DNA from: an uncultured Lachnospiraceae bacterium
Lineage (GTDB): Bacteria; Bacillota; Clostridia; Lachnospirales; Lachnospiraceae
Direction: 5' to 3'
NCBI GenBank assembly: GCA_910577275.1
Contig: CAJTMW010000029.1
Span: forward strand, 1-47,188
DNA length: 47,188 bases
Shown piece after piece: positions 34,821 to 41,932 of the stretch. The position numbers were made by a program, and so were the translations under genes. Positions within the stretch are counted from its first letter, which is position 1, and each line of letters begins with the position of its first letter. The notes beneath the pieces were generated by a model. That model had not been told where the DNA came from and made no database searches. It saw only the letters and a list, made by a program, of their open reading frames with translations.

Positions 34821-34849
34821 ATTATAGCGGTTTTGAGATGGAGTGTAAA
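34821..34849 (-). promoter_or_regulatory. Promoter of uxaC
   Basis: On the minus strand TTTACA (34849-34844) and TATAAT (34826-34821) are 17 bases apart, about 85 bases upstream of uxaC. Confidence 0.7.
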
Positions 34850-34930
34850 GCATGCCGGGCTTTTTTTCCGGTCAGGACAGCAGCCAGTCAATCAGGTACA
34901 GAGATTTCCAGACTCCGTGTCTGAAAATAA

Positions 34931-36316
34931 CTACTCAGGCCGGGAAACAATCACAGGCGACATTTTCCATTCATTTGGCACAGGCCGGCCGGTGGCGCAG
35001 GTAACGGCTGACTCGTAAACGGAAGCGCAGTAGACGTCCTGCGTTAAAAGTGCAAGCGCTCTCTCGTCCAAAAGAAAGCGGGCGTCCGCCATTTTGGAAA
35101 GCAGAGGGATGGAGCTGCTTTTTTTGATTTCGGCAAGAAGAGGCTCCGAGCCCTGCCGGAAGCCGAGAAGCCTCGCATAGGGGACAAAAAGCTTCCGGTC
35201 TGCCAGAGAGGACTTAAAGGCTTCAGGAGTTTTTATATCCAGCAAAATATGCATAAGAACCCGGCTGATGCGTGTGTAGGTGAGCTCCCTGGATTTCAGC
35301 AGGCCGCAAAAATCTGTAAAGCCGGTATAAGAAGGAAGGTTTTTGCAGATTTTATCGGACAAATCAGGCGTACAGTCCAGATATTCCGAAAAGCCCAGGG
35401 GAGCGCCTGCAAGCAGTTTATAGTGGAGCAGATGGGAAAAGGAATCCTCCGTAACAGGTACAAAATTTTCAGTGAGAAAAGGAAAGGTGATTTCAGGCAC
35501 ATAATTCCTGACTGCTTCCGGGCAGCGGGACATTGCTTTGCGGATGGCGGAAGCGGAGGCCAGCCCCGGAGCGGAACTGGAAGCAGCCCCCAAGGAAGTC
35601 CCGGCTGCGGCGGCAGAGCCGGAGGCCGGTCCCGGAATGGAAACGCAGTTGCCATCAGCCCCGGAACCGGAAATATCACAGGGGGAAAGAGCCGTATCAT
35701 GGTAGCCTCTGTCCGTGCGTTTCAGTGTAAAAGGGCGGATATTGCTGCGCAGGGAAAACAGAGCCTTGCAGTATTCAAGACCCAGAATATTGTTGGGAGA
35801 GCCTAAGAGGCCTGTAAGTGTTTCGGGGGAGATATCCGATGCAAAAGCGGAGCCTAAGCCGGAAACAGCGGCCGCCAGTGCCTGTTCTCTTGCCGCCGGA
35901 TAGGAAACGCCGTTTTTCAGGAGGGGCATTATGGCAGAATTTAATTCTGCTTCTTTTTCCGCCAGTATGCGGGCGCAGCTTTCAAGCAATGCAATATTCC
36001 CGGATTCGCTGCCGAAGGAGAGAAAATCCACCACATTCAGCCGGTTCAGCAGAGTGACCGCCCCGCCGGCAAAAAATTCCGCGCTGGAGAGCGCATAGAG
36101 GGCAGGAAGCTCAATAACGACGTCGGCGCCGCCAAGGAGAGCCGTTTTTGTGCGGGCATATTTATTGACGATGGCGGGGGCTCCCCGCTGAACGAAATTT
36201 CCGCTCATGACAACAAGGAGGAAATCCGCTCCGGTTTCTTTTCGGGTTTCCTCAAGTTGGTATTGATGACCGTTGTGGAACGGGTTGTATTCGGCGATTA
36301 CGGCAGCAGTTTTCAT
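34931..36316 (-). CDS. tmcAL: tRNA(Met) cytidine acetate ligase TmcAL
   Basis: A 461-residue nucleotidyltransferase-like protein. The N-terminal AVIAEYNPFHNGHQYQL holds the HxGH nucleotidyl-transfer motif; VVMSGNFVQRGAPAIVNKYARTKTALLGGADVVIELP and SASAIRKAM are characteristic. TmcAL uses ATP and acetate to make N4-acetylcytidine in elongator tRNA-Met. An extra low-complexity stretch, rich in Gly, Ser, Ala and Pro, lies at about residues 209-251, just before SASAIRK, and makes the protein longer than the usual ~400. The gene is divergent from the toxin-antitoxin pair; in many Clostridia tmcAL lies beside pta, and here the pair separates them. Confidence 0.93.
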   Translation of the reverse strand: MKTAAVIAEYNPFHNGHQYQLEETRKETGADFLLVVMSGNFVQRGAPAIVNKYARTKTALLGGADVVIELPALYALSSAEFFAGGAVTLLNRLNVVDFLSFGSESGNIALLESCARILAEKEAELNSAIMPLLKNGVSYPAAREQALAAAVSGLGSAFASDISPETLTGLLGSPNNILGLEYCKALFSLRSNIRPFTLKRTDRGYHDTALSPCDISGSGADGNCVSIPGPASGSAAAAGTSLGAASSSAPGLASASAIRKAMSRCPEAVRNYVPEITFPFLTENFVPVTEDSFSHLLHYKLLAGAPLGFSEYLDCTPDLSDKICKNLPSYTGFTDFCGLLKSRELTYTRISRVLMHILLDIKTPEAFKSSLADRKLFVPYARLLGFRQGSEPLLAEIKKSSSIPLLSKMADARFLLDERALALLTQDVYCASVYESAVTCATGRPVPNEWKMSPVIVSRPE

Positions 36317-36360
36317 AATGATTTCCTTTTTAAAACAAAATTTTCTGATATTAAGGTAGC

Positions 36361-36391
36361 ATAAAAAAGCCGGTAAGGCAATTTCCTGTTT
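36361..36391 (+). repeat. Direct repeat flanking the toxin-antitoxin module, left copy
   Basis: ATAAAAAAGCC, GG, TAAGGCAATTTC, CTG, TTT. By hand, 27 of 31 positions match 38042-38072 in the same orientation. It lies 45 bases upstream of the tmcAL start and is followed by the palindrome CCTGTTTACAGG. Confidence 0.85.
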
Positions 36392-36396
36392 ACAGG
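36385..36396. promoter_or_regulatory. Palindrome CCTGTTTACAGG, possible antitoxin operator
   Basis: A 10-bp inverted repeat CCTGT/ACAGG around TT, within the shared upstream region of tmcAL and the toxin gene. MqsA-type antitoxins bind related short palindromes built on CCT/AGG, so autoregulation is a reasonable guess, not shown. Confidence 0.4.
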
Positions 36397-36483
36397 TATA
36401 CTGAAAATAAGGTTGGCGGTGAGAATTTTATCTGCTGTTTTGATGATGGGATATTGACAAAAAGCAATCATTGAGTTATCCTG

Positions 36484-36921
36484 ATGATAGGAAAAAGTAA
36501 AAAACACATCATACACTCTGCGGAGGATAACGTATTGGATATAGATAAGAAGGACATAGAACAGTATCTTTCCGAAGTGAAGGAAGCTGTAGAGAATGGG
36601 AGGTACCGGCTTGACCGGAATGCCAGACGGCAGGATAATATCAGTCTGTTTCTGGATTATGTTATTGATGAAGCGAAAGCAAAGGAGAGCATATTGAGCC
36701 TTACTGCAATGGATTTTTCAGATATCCTGCAGAATGAGCATAAAGGCTTTGAACATGAAAAACTGTATGTATTTGGCAAGGATGTAACTCTTTTGGAGAG
36801 AAATGGAACGGAAGAAAAAACAGTTTCTTTGTATATCAAGTTCAATAAGCTGGAGAACTGTTTTGTGATAGTAATTTCATTCCATGAACAAAAATATCCG
36901 CTTACATACTATTTCAAATAA
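36484..36921 (+). CDS. MqsR-like toxin (predicted mRNA interferase)
   Basis: A 145-residue protein. From about residue 28 it lines up with MqsR: YLSEVKEAVENGRYRL fits the MqsR start, DFSDIL fits the SESDFYKSM segment, and SLYIKF and VIVISFHEQK fit the final strands with the tyrosine and C-terminal basic residues. MqsR is a RelE-fold RNase that cleaves mRNA at GCU. It sits directly before an MqsA-like antitoxin, toxin first as in mqsRA. The start is unclear: ATG 36484 has no good ribosome binding site, while TTG 36535 has GGAGG (36522-36526) with 8-base spacing and would give 128 residues. Assigned from motif likeness and context. Confidence 0.7.
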   Translation: MIGKSKKHIIHSAEDNVLDIDKKDIEQYLSEVKEAVENGRYRLDRNARRQDNISLFLDYVIDEAKAKESILSLTAMDFSDILQNEHKGFEHEKLYVFGKDVTLLERNGTEEKTVSLYIKFNKLENCFVIVISFHEQKYPLTYYFK

Positions 36922-36948
36922 TCAGGAGACAAATCGGAGGTGACCGTC

Positions 36949-37959
36949 ATGACAGAAAATGGAAGAAGAGATTTCTGCATAGAGTGCAGGAAAGAGACAG
37001 AATACCTTTTGCGGAAGAAGGATATCGTAAAAAATATAAGGGATAAAGAATATACATTCAGTATCACAGTGGCTGTCTGTGCGGAGTGCGGCGAGGAAAT
37101 GAGCATTCCCGGTCTTATTGATAAGAATGTCCAGGAAATTGACGGGCAGTATAGGGCAGCAGAAGGTCTTGTGTTGATTGATGATATCGAGAAGCTCATG
37201 AAAATATATAAGCTTGGCAAAGCGCCGCTGTCTCTGGCACTGGGGTTTGGAGAGGTTACAATACCGAGATATCTGGAAGGACAGATGCCTTCCAAAGAGT
37301 ATTCGGATGTCGTAAAAGCGGCGTTGACATCTCCGGCATATATGGAGCGGAAACTTATAGAAAACCGGGAGAAGCTGACTGATACGGCATATAAAAAGGC
37401 ACTCGCGGCAGCAGAAAGTATAGAAAGCCTGTTTTCAGTTTCAGATAAGATGCTTAGAGTAATCGCATATGTATTTAAAAAACTGGAAGAGGTAACTCCC
37501 CTCATGCTGCAAAAGCAGTTGTATTTTATCCAGGGCATTTATTCTGCTTTATATGGAAGACCGATTTTTGGGGAAGATTGCAGGGCGTGGATACATGGTC
37601 CGGTTTATCCGGAGGTATATGATTTGTTCAGGGATTTCAAATATAATCCGATTGATGATGCACGCTTCGCGCTTCTGGAAGGAACGGAAGGCGCGCTGAC
37701 GGAAGATGAAAAGCGGGTAGTTGAACTTGTCGTAAATACTTTTGGCATATATGGAGGAAAAGTACTGGAGAAGATTACGCATAACGAGGAACCGTGGCTG
37801 GAAGCGAGAAAGGGATATGACGACAGCATTCCTTCCAGTGCGCTTCTGCCAAAAGAACGGATTATGAAGTATTATATTGCGGTGAACCGGAAATATGGCA
37901 TAGATACGGAGGACGGCCTGAGGACATATATCCGTGATATGCTTGACAGGGCATCCTGA
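36949..37959 (+). CDS. MqsA-like zinc finger / HTH / Panacea (DUF4065) antitoxin
   Basis: A 336-residue fusion. Residues 1-70 form an MqsA-like zinc domain with two CxxC pairs (C10/C13 and C44/C47). Residues ~80-128 are an XRE-type HTH (LGKAPLSLALGFGEVTIPRYLEGQMPS). Residues ~165-336 are a DUF4065/SocA-like Panacea domain, marked by LQKQLYFIQGIYSALYGRPIF and AWIHGPVYPEVY. Panacea domains neutralise many unrelated toxins, and MqsA binds MqsR through its zinc domain while repressing the promoter with its HTH. ATG 36949 is chosen because GGAGGT is well spaced; GTG 36940 overlaps it. It is 27 bases after the toxin gene. Confidence 0.85.
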   Translation: MTENGRRDFCIECRKETEYLLRKKDIVKNIRDKEYTFSITVAVCAECGEEMSIPGLIDKNVQEIDGQYRAAEGLVLIDDIEKLMKIYKLGKAPLSLALGFGEVTIPRYLEGQMPSKEYSDVVKAALTSPAYMERKLIENREKLTDTAYKKALAAAESIESLFSVSDKMLRVIAYVFKKLEEVTPLMLQKQLYFIQGIYSALYGRPIFGEDCRAWIHGPVYPEVYDLFRDFKYNPIDDARFALLEGTEGALTEDEKRVVELVVNTFGIYGGKVLEKITHNEEPWLEARKGYDDSIPSSALLPKERIMKYYIAVNRKYGIDTEDGLRTYIRDMLDRAS

Positions 37960-38041
37960 CTTAAAGCGGCTAAGCCCGCTCCGGTCTGGCGCCAAAGGAC
38001 TGATTTCCTGCGAATTAAATAATCTGCATTTGCCGGATAAT

Positions 38042-38072
38042 ATAAAAAAGCCAATAAGGCAATTTCATATTT
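38042..38072 (+). repeat. Direct repeat flanking the toxin-antitoxin module, right copy
   Basis: Same 31-base unit and orientation as 36361-36391, with four differences. It lies 83 bases after the antitoxin stop and about 37 bases before the -35 of the pta promoter. Confidence 0.85.
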
Positions 38073-38108
38073 GTATCTGATTTTACACAATTTTCTGTCA
38101 AGATTAAC

Positions 38109-38137
38109 TTGTCCTTAAGGGCGCTTTGAGATATAAT
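38109..38137 (+). promoter_or_regulatory. Promoter of pta
   Basis: TTGTCC (38109-38114) and TATAAT (38132-38137) with a 17-base spacer. The start would fall near 38144, about 17 bases before the cre-like site. Confidence 0.7.
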
Positions 38138-38160
38138 TTTTTTAAAAGAGAAACGCAAAA

Positions 38161-38174
38161 TGTAAGCGTTTACA
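38161..38174. promoter_or_regulatory. cre-like palindrome (CcpA-type site) before pta
   Basis: TGTAAGCGTTTACA fully matches the TGWAANCGNTNWCA cre consensus and is a perfect palindrome. It lies just after the predicted transcription start, where a bound LacI/CcpA-family protein would block elongation. In Bacillus subtilis the pta and ackA cre sites lie upstream and activate, so the location here predicts the opposite effect. Confidence 0.75.
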
Positions 38175-38198
38175 CGGGGTATGAAAGGAGAATGGGGT

Positions 38199-39200
38199 AT
38201 GTCGTATATTGATGTAATTAAGGAAAAAGCCAGAATGGACAAGAAAACAATTGTCCTGCCGGAGACGACGGACAAGAGAACATTAATTGCCGCCTCCAAC
38301 ATCATGAAGGAGAGAATTGCCGATATTATTATGATTGGCGACGAAGAAAAGATTATGGACGGCGCGACCTGGCTGGAAATCGAGCTGGACGGGGTGAAGA
38401 TTATCAATCCCAAAACCTGCGAAAAGCTGGATGATTATGCAAATATATTGTATGAGGTAAGAAAAAACAAAGGAATGACGCCGGAGAAGGCAAAGGAAAT
38501 TCTGTTAACGGACCCGCTTACCTTCGGGGTTATTATGGTTAAGGCTAACGAAGCGGACGGTATGGTGGCGGGCGCCTGTCATGCAACGGCGGACACTCTG
38601 CGCCCGGCTCTGCAAATTTTAAAGACGGCTCCCGGCGTTAAGCTGGTATCGGGATTTTTCCTTATGTGTGTGCCGGATTGCGAGTTCGGTCACGACGGAA
38701 CCTTCCTGTTTGCCGACTGCGGATTAAATCAGGACCCTACGGCGGAGGAACTGGCGGCGATTGCAGAATCCTCGGCGAGAAGCTTCAAGAGTCTGGTCGG
38801 CGCAAAGCCCGTGATTGCCATGCTTTCCCACTCCACAAGAGGCAGCGCAAAGCACGCGTTGGTGGATAAGGTTGTGGAGGCAACCAGGATTGCCCACGAG
38901 CAGTACCCGCACCTTACCTTAGACGGAGAACTGCAGTTAGATGCCGCGCTGGTGCCTTCGGTTGCCAAATCCAAGGCTCCCGGCAGCGATGTGGCAGGCA
39001 AGGCAAACGTACTTATTTTCCCGAATCTGGACAGCGGGAATATCGGCTACAAGCTGGTGCAGAGACTGGCAAAGGCGGAAGCCTACGGTCCCATGCTTCA
39101 GGGAATTGCGAAGCCGGTAAACGACCTTTCAAGAGGATGCTCCTGGCAGGACATCGTAGGCGTAGTAGCGCTCACCGCCGTACAGGCACAGTTAGCATAA
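38199..39200 (+). CDS. pta: Phosphate acetyltransferase
   Basis: A 333-residue Pta of the short Gram-positive type. KKTIVLPETTDKRTL, GMVAGACHATADTLRPALQ, SHSTRGSAKHALVDKV and NVLIFPNLDSGNIGYKLVQRLA are family motifs in order. It converts acetyl-CoA and phosphate to acetyl phosphate, the step before acetate kinase in ATP-yielding acetate formation. I chose ATG 38199, which has AAAGGAG about 9 bases upstream; ATG 38181 precedes that site. ackA is not in the window. Confidence 0.96.
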   Translation: MSYIDVIKEKARMDKKTIVLPETTDKRTLIAASNIMKERIADIIMIGDEEKIMDGATWLEIELDGVKIINPKTCEKLDDYANILYEVRKNKGMTPEKAKEILLTDPLTFGVIMVKANEADGMVAGACHATADTLRPALQILKTAPGVKLVSGFFLMCVPDCEFGHDGTFLFADCGLNQDPTAEELAAIAESSARSFKSLVGAKPVIAMLSHSTRGSAKHALVDKVVEATRIAHEQYPHLTLDGELQLDAALVPSVAKSKAPGSDVAGKANVLIFPNLDSGNIGYKLVQRLAKAEAYGPMLQGIAKPVNDLSRGCSWQDIVGVVALTAVQAQLA

Positions 39201-39262
39201 TTTGTGGTAAGGAGGGACCCGCGAAGCGGGAGGATGCCTTATCACCCGGCAGACGCCGCGGA

Positions 39263-39556
39263 CTACAGAATTTTAATCTCCACAGGCGCATAAAAGACGG
39301 CAAGTGCAAGCGCTAGCTGCAAAACCAGAATAAGAGGCATTCCGATAACAAATTTGCGGTGCCTTGTTTTATGACGAAAGGTATACATGCCAATGAGGGA
39401 GCCGAGGCTCCCCCCAATGACAGCAATGATAAAAAGGGTGGCTTCCGGAATGCGGAAGGCCCTTTTTTTTGCTTTGTGTTTGTCAATGCCCATGAGGGCA
39501 AAGCCGATGAAATTTACTGACGCAAAATAAGCGGCTAAAAGTGTAATTACGTCCAT
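39263..39556 (-). CDS. DUF1294 family small membrane protein
   Basis: A 97-residue membrane protein with about three hydrophobic segments. The core, FALMGIDKHKAKKRAFRIPEATLF, followed by IGGSLGSLIGMYTFRHKTRHRKF, is the DUF1294 signature. The function is unknown. ATG 39556 is used because AGGAAAGG lies upstream on the minus strand and the family's N-terminus begins here; the longer reading adds an unrelated extension. It follows argG on the same strand after about 110 bases. Confidence 0.88.
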   Translation of the reverse strand: MDVITLLAAYFASVNFIGFALMGIDKHKAKKRAFRIPEATLFIIAVIGGSLGSLIGMYTFRHKTRHRKFVIGMPLILVLQLALALAVFYAPVEIKIL

Positions 39557-39668
39557 AATGCGTGCTTGCCTTTCCTGAAAAACGTCTGTGGGCGGCCGAC
39601 AGGCGGCTGTACTGTTACTTTTGCAGGCAACGAGCCGAGCGGGCATGCCTGCATGCACATTTGGCGAC

Positions 39669-40886
39669 TTATCGGCTCTTAAGTTCCTGCATCTTCATGG
39701 CGCGAACCTTGGTGGAAAGGCCGAACAGATTGATGAAGCCCTCTGCGTCGTGATGGTCGTACAAATCGCCTGTGGTAAAGGAAGCGATGCTCTCATTGTA
39801 GAGAGAATAAGGGGAAGTGGTTCCGGCCTTGATGATATTGCCCTTGTAAAGCTTGAATTTCACTTCGCCTGTAACGTAGCTCTGGGTGGATTCGATAAAC
39901 GCCTGTACTGCTTCGCGCAGGGGTGAGAACCATTTTCCTTCATATACAATCTGTGCCAGCTTGTTTCCCATGTCCGTCTTGAGGGCGTAGGTGTCGCGGT
40001 CAAGAATCAGTTCTTCCAGCTGCTGGTGCGCTTCGTAAAGGATGGTTCCGCCGGGAGTCTCGTAAACGCCTCTGGACTTCATGCCAACCACGCGGTTTTC
40101 AACGATATCCACAATACCAATGCCGTGTTTTCCGCCTAATCTGTTCAGCTCGCGGATGATATCGGAAACTTTCATTTCTTTTCCGTTGACGGAAGTGGGA
40201 ATTCCCTTTTTAAAGGTCATGGTCACGTATTCGCCTTCCTCGGGAGCCTTCTCAGGAGTGGTGCTGAGCACAAGCAGATGCTCGAAATTAGGTTCGCTTG
40301 CCGGGTCCTCCAGTTCCAGTCCTTCATGGCTGATATGCCACAGGTTGCGGTCGCGGCTGTAGCTGGAATCAGCGGAGAAGGGCAGGTCGATTCCGTGAGC
40401 CTTACAGTAGGCAATTTCGGATTCCCGGGAATCCATATCCCATTTTGCATTTCTCCAGGCGGCAATAATTTTTAAGTCGGGAGCAAGGGCCTTGATGCCG
40501 AGCTCAAAACGAATCTGGTCGTTTCCTTTGCCGGTAGCGCCGTGGCAGATAGCTGCAGCGCCTTCCTTGCGGGCGATTTCAACCAGTTTTTTTGCGATAA
40601 GGGGTCTTGCCATGGAGGTCCCCAGAAGATATTTATTTTCATATACGGCGTGGGCCTGAACGCAGGGAACGATATATTCGTCGCAGAATTCATCGGTAAC
40701 GTCCAGAATGTATAATTTTTCCGCTCCGCAGAATTTTGCCCGCTCCTCCAGACCGTCCAGTTCCTCCTCCTGCCCGCAGTCGATGCAGACACAGATTACT
40801 TCATAATCAAAATTTTCCTTCAGCCAGGGGATGATGGTAGTGGTATCAAGTCCGCCTGAATACGCTAAGATGACCTTTTCCTTCAT
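39669..40886 (-). CDS. argG: Argininosuccinate synthase
   Basis: A 405-residue ArgG. The ATP-binding N-type PP-loop AYSGGLDTTTI is at the N-terminus; AAICHGATGKGNDQIRFE, YSRDRNLWHIS and GIGIVDIVENRVVGMKSRGVYETPGG follow in family order. It joins citrulline and aspartate with ATP to make argininosuccinate. ATG 40886 is chosen because GGAGG is 7 bases upstream; an in-frame ATG at 40901 is read through that site. argH is not adjacent; argC and argJ are 3-6 kb away on the other strand. Confidence 0.96.
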   Translation of the reverse strand: MKEKVILAYSGGLDTTTIIPWLKENFDYEVICVCIDCGQEEELDGLEERAKFCGAEKLYILDVTDEFCDEYIVPCVQAHAVYENKYLLGTSMARPLIAKKLVEIARKEGAAAICHGATGKGNDQIRFELGIKALAPDLKIIAAWRNAKWDMDSRESEIAYCKAHGIDLPFSADSSYSRDRNLWHISHEGLELEDPASEPNFEHLLVLSTTPEKAPEEGEYVTMTFKKGIPTSVNGKEMKVSDIIRELNRLGGKHGIGIVDIVENRVVGMKSRGVYETPGGTILYEAHQQLEELILDRDTYALKTDMGNKLAQIVYEGKWFSPLREAVQAFIESTQSYVTGEVKFKLYKGNIIKAGTTSPYSLYNESIASFTTGDLYDHHDAEGFINLFGLSTKVRAMKMQELKSR

Positions 40887-40984
40887 AAATGAATCCTCCA
40901 TTTCTTATCCGGCCCGCAAATCGGGCGGGTATTTTCACAGTGTATTTTTGGCAGGCCGGGCGCCGCCGGTCTGTCACCTTTGAC

Positions 40985-41013
40985 AATATACAACATATTA
41001 TCGGGAATTGCAA
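40985..41013 (-). promoter_or_regulatory. Promoter of argG
   Basis: On the minus strand TTGCAA (41013-41008) and TATATT (40990-40985) with a 17-base spacer. The leader to the argG start is about 90 bases and GC-rich with several possible hairpins, but has no T-box signature. Confidence 0.6.
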
Positions 41014-41041
41014 GACCCAGTTTTGCATATTTAAAGAAAAG

Positions 41042-41059
41042 ATTTTATTTTTATTCAGA
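41042..41059 (-). promoter_or_regulatory. Possible ArgR box upstream of argG
   Basis: Minus-strand TCTGAATAAAAATAAAAT resembles the Gram-positive ARG box CATGAATAAAAATKCAAK, matching at about 14 of 18 positions, and lies about 30 bases upstream of the argG -35. A second palindromic TGCATAATATGCA lies at 41077-41089. AT-rich sequence makes chance matches likely. Confidence 0.4.
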
Positions 41060-41074
41060 AAAATTCGAAATTAG

Positions 41075-41103
41075 TTGCATAATATGCATATATATTGTAT
41101 AAT
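41075..41103 (+). promoter_or_regulatory. Forward promoter P1 before the 16-bp array
   Basis: TTGCAT (41075-41080) and TATAAT (41098-41103), 17 bases apart. A transcript from here would carry the whole palindrome array in a ~250-base leader. It is divergent from the argG promoter and overlaps the TGCATAATATGCA palindrome. Confidence 0.55.
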
Positions 41104-41165
41104 CATGCGATGTCGGGGAAATGTTCCGGGCTGACACCCGCTCAGACTCCGCATACCCTCGCCGG

Positions 41166-41290
41166 AATCCGGAAACTGATTTCTGCGGAAAGAGATTTCC
41201 GTGGAAGGGAATTTCCATGGAAATTGATTTCTATGGAAAAAGATTCCTGCGGAAATATCTTTCTATGGAAATTGCTTTCCATGGAAAGAG
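41166..41290. repeat. Eight-unit palindromic array with exact 16-bp period
   Basis: GGAA recurs at 41171, 41187, 41203, 41219, 41235, 41251, 41267 and 41283, always 16 bases apart. Most units contain a 12-bp near-palindrome TTTCYRYGGAAA; the best is TTTCCATGGAAA at units 3 and 7. The array is non-coding in appearance and ends 4 bases before the -35 of the next promoter. Confidence 0.9.
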
Positions 41291-41293
41291 GGT

Positions 41294-41322
41294 TTGTGTA
41301 TTTGTGAAATTAAGGATATAAT
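41294..41322 (+). promoter_or_regulatory. Promoter P2 of the prolyl-tRNA editing gene
   Basis: TTGTGT (41294-41299) and TATAAT (41317-41322) with a 17-base spacer, directly after the 16-bp array and about 38 bases before the start codon. Together with P1 and the array it accounts for the otherwise gene-free 40887-41359 stretch. Confidence 0.55.
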
Positions 41323-41359
41323 GAGGTAGGTTAAAAAAACAGCAGAGGAAAAGACTTTT

Positions 41360-41914
41360 ATGAACAGCAGAATTCACGATACGAATTTGTATGAAGATAT
41401 TCCCGATTCCGCCGGACGGCTGCCGAGGGAGATGGAGGTGTACCGGCTCCTGGAGAGACTGTCTATTCCTTTTAAAAGGCTGGACCATGAGCCCATGGCA
41501 ACCATTGAGGCCTGCCGGGGCGTGGATGAGCTTCTCGGCATTCATATGTGTAAAAATCTGTTTCTGTGCAATGCGCAGAAAACCGCCTTTTATCTTTTGC
41601 TGATGCCGGGAGAGAAGAAATTTCAGACACGGGAAGTGTCGAAGCAGATTGGAAGTGCGAGGCTTTCCTTTGCGCCGGAGGAGTATCTGGAAGAATATCT
41701 CCACATTTCGCCGGGGGCGGTCAGTATTATGGGACTGACGAACGATAAGGATAACCGGGTGAGGCTGCTGGTGGACGCGCAGGTGCTTGAGGAGGAATTT
41801 CTGGGATGCCACCCATGCGTGAATACCTCCAGTTTAAGGCTTCGCACCGGAGATGTTTTCGGCATTTTTCTGAAAGAGGTTCATCACGAAATGACGGTAG
41901 TGCATTTGACTTAA
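41360..41914 (+). CDS. Prolyl-tRNA editing protein, YbaK/ProX family
   Basis: A 184-residue YbaK/aminoacyl-tRNA-deacylase domain protein. The conserved lysine is in HMCKNLFLCN, and SIMGLTNDKDNRVRLLVD plus CHPCVNTSSLRLRTGDV match the PrdX/ProX subgroup. Members hydrolyse mischarged Ala- or Cys-tRNA(Pro) in trans. Length is normal for a stand-alone editing domain. AGAGGAAAAG precedes the ATG. Regulation may involve the upstream palindrome array. The next gene begins 18 bases later. Confidence 0.9.
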   Translation: MNSRIHDTNLYEDIPDSAGRLPREMEVYRLLERLSIPFKRLDHEPMATIEACRGVDELLGIHMCKNLFLCNAQKTAFYLLLMPGEKKFQTREVSKQIGSARLSFAPEEYLEEYLHISPGAVSIMGLTNDKDNRVRLLVDAQVLEEEFLGCHPCVNTSSLRLRTGDVFGIFLKEVHHEMTVVHLT

Positions 41915-41932
41915 GGCGGGAGGAAACGGAAA

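Noticed and set aside
38181..38198. Earlier ATG as the pta start
   Set aside because: It lies upstream of the AAAGGAG ribosome binding site that is properly spaced for ATG 38199.
40902..40984. T-box leader before argG
   Set aside because: GC-rich hairpins are possible, but the conserved T-box AGGGTGG segment and specifier stem are absent, and argG is not a usual T-box target.
41166..41290. CRISPR array
   Set aside because: Units are 16 bases and palindromic throughout, with only 3-5 bases between cores and no unique spacers; no cas genes are nearby.
41095..41307. A 70-codon frame through the 16-bp array
   Set aside because: The 16-bp unit is not a multiple of three and the peptide simply echoes the repeat every 48 bases; no convincing ribosome binding site is seen.
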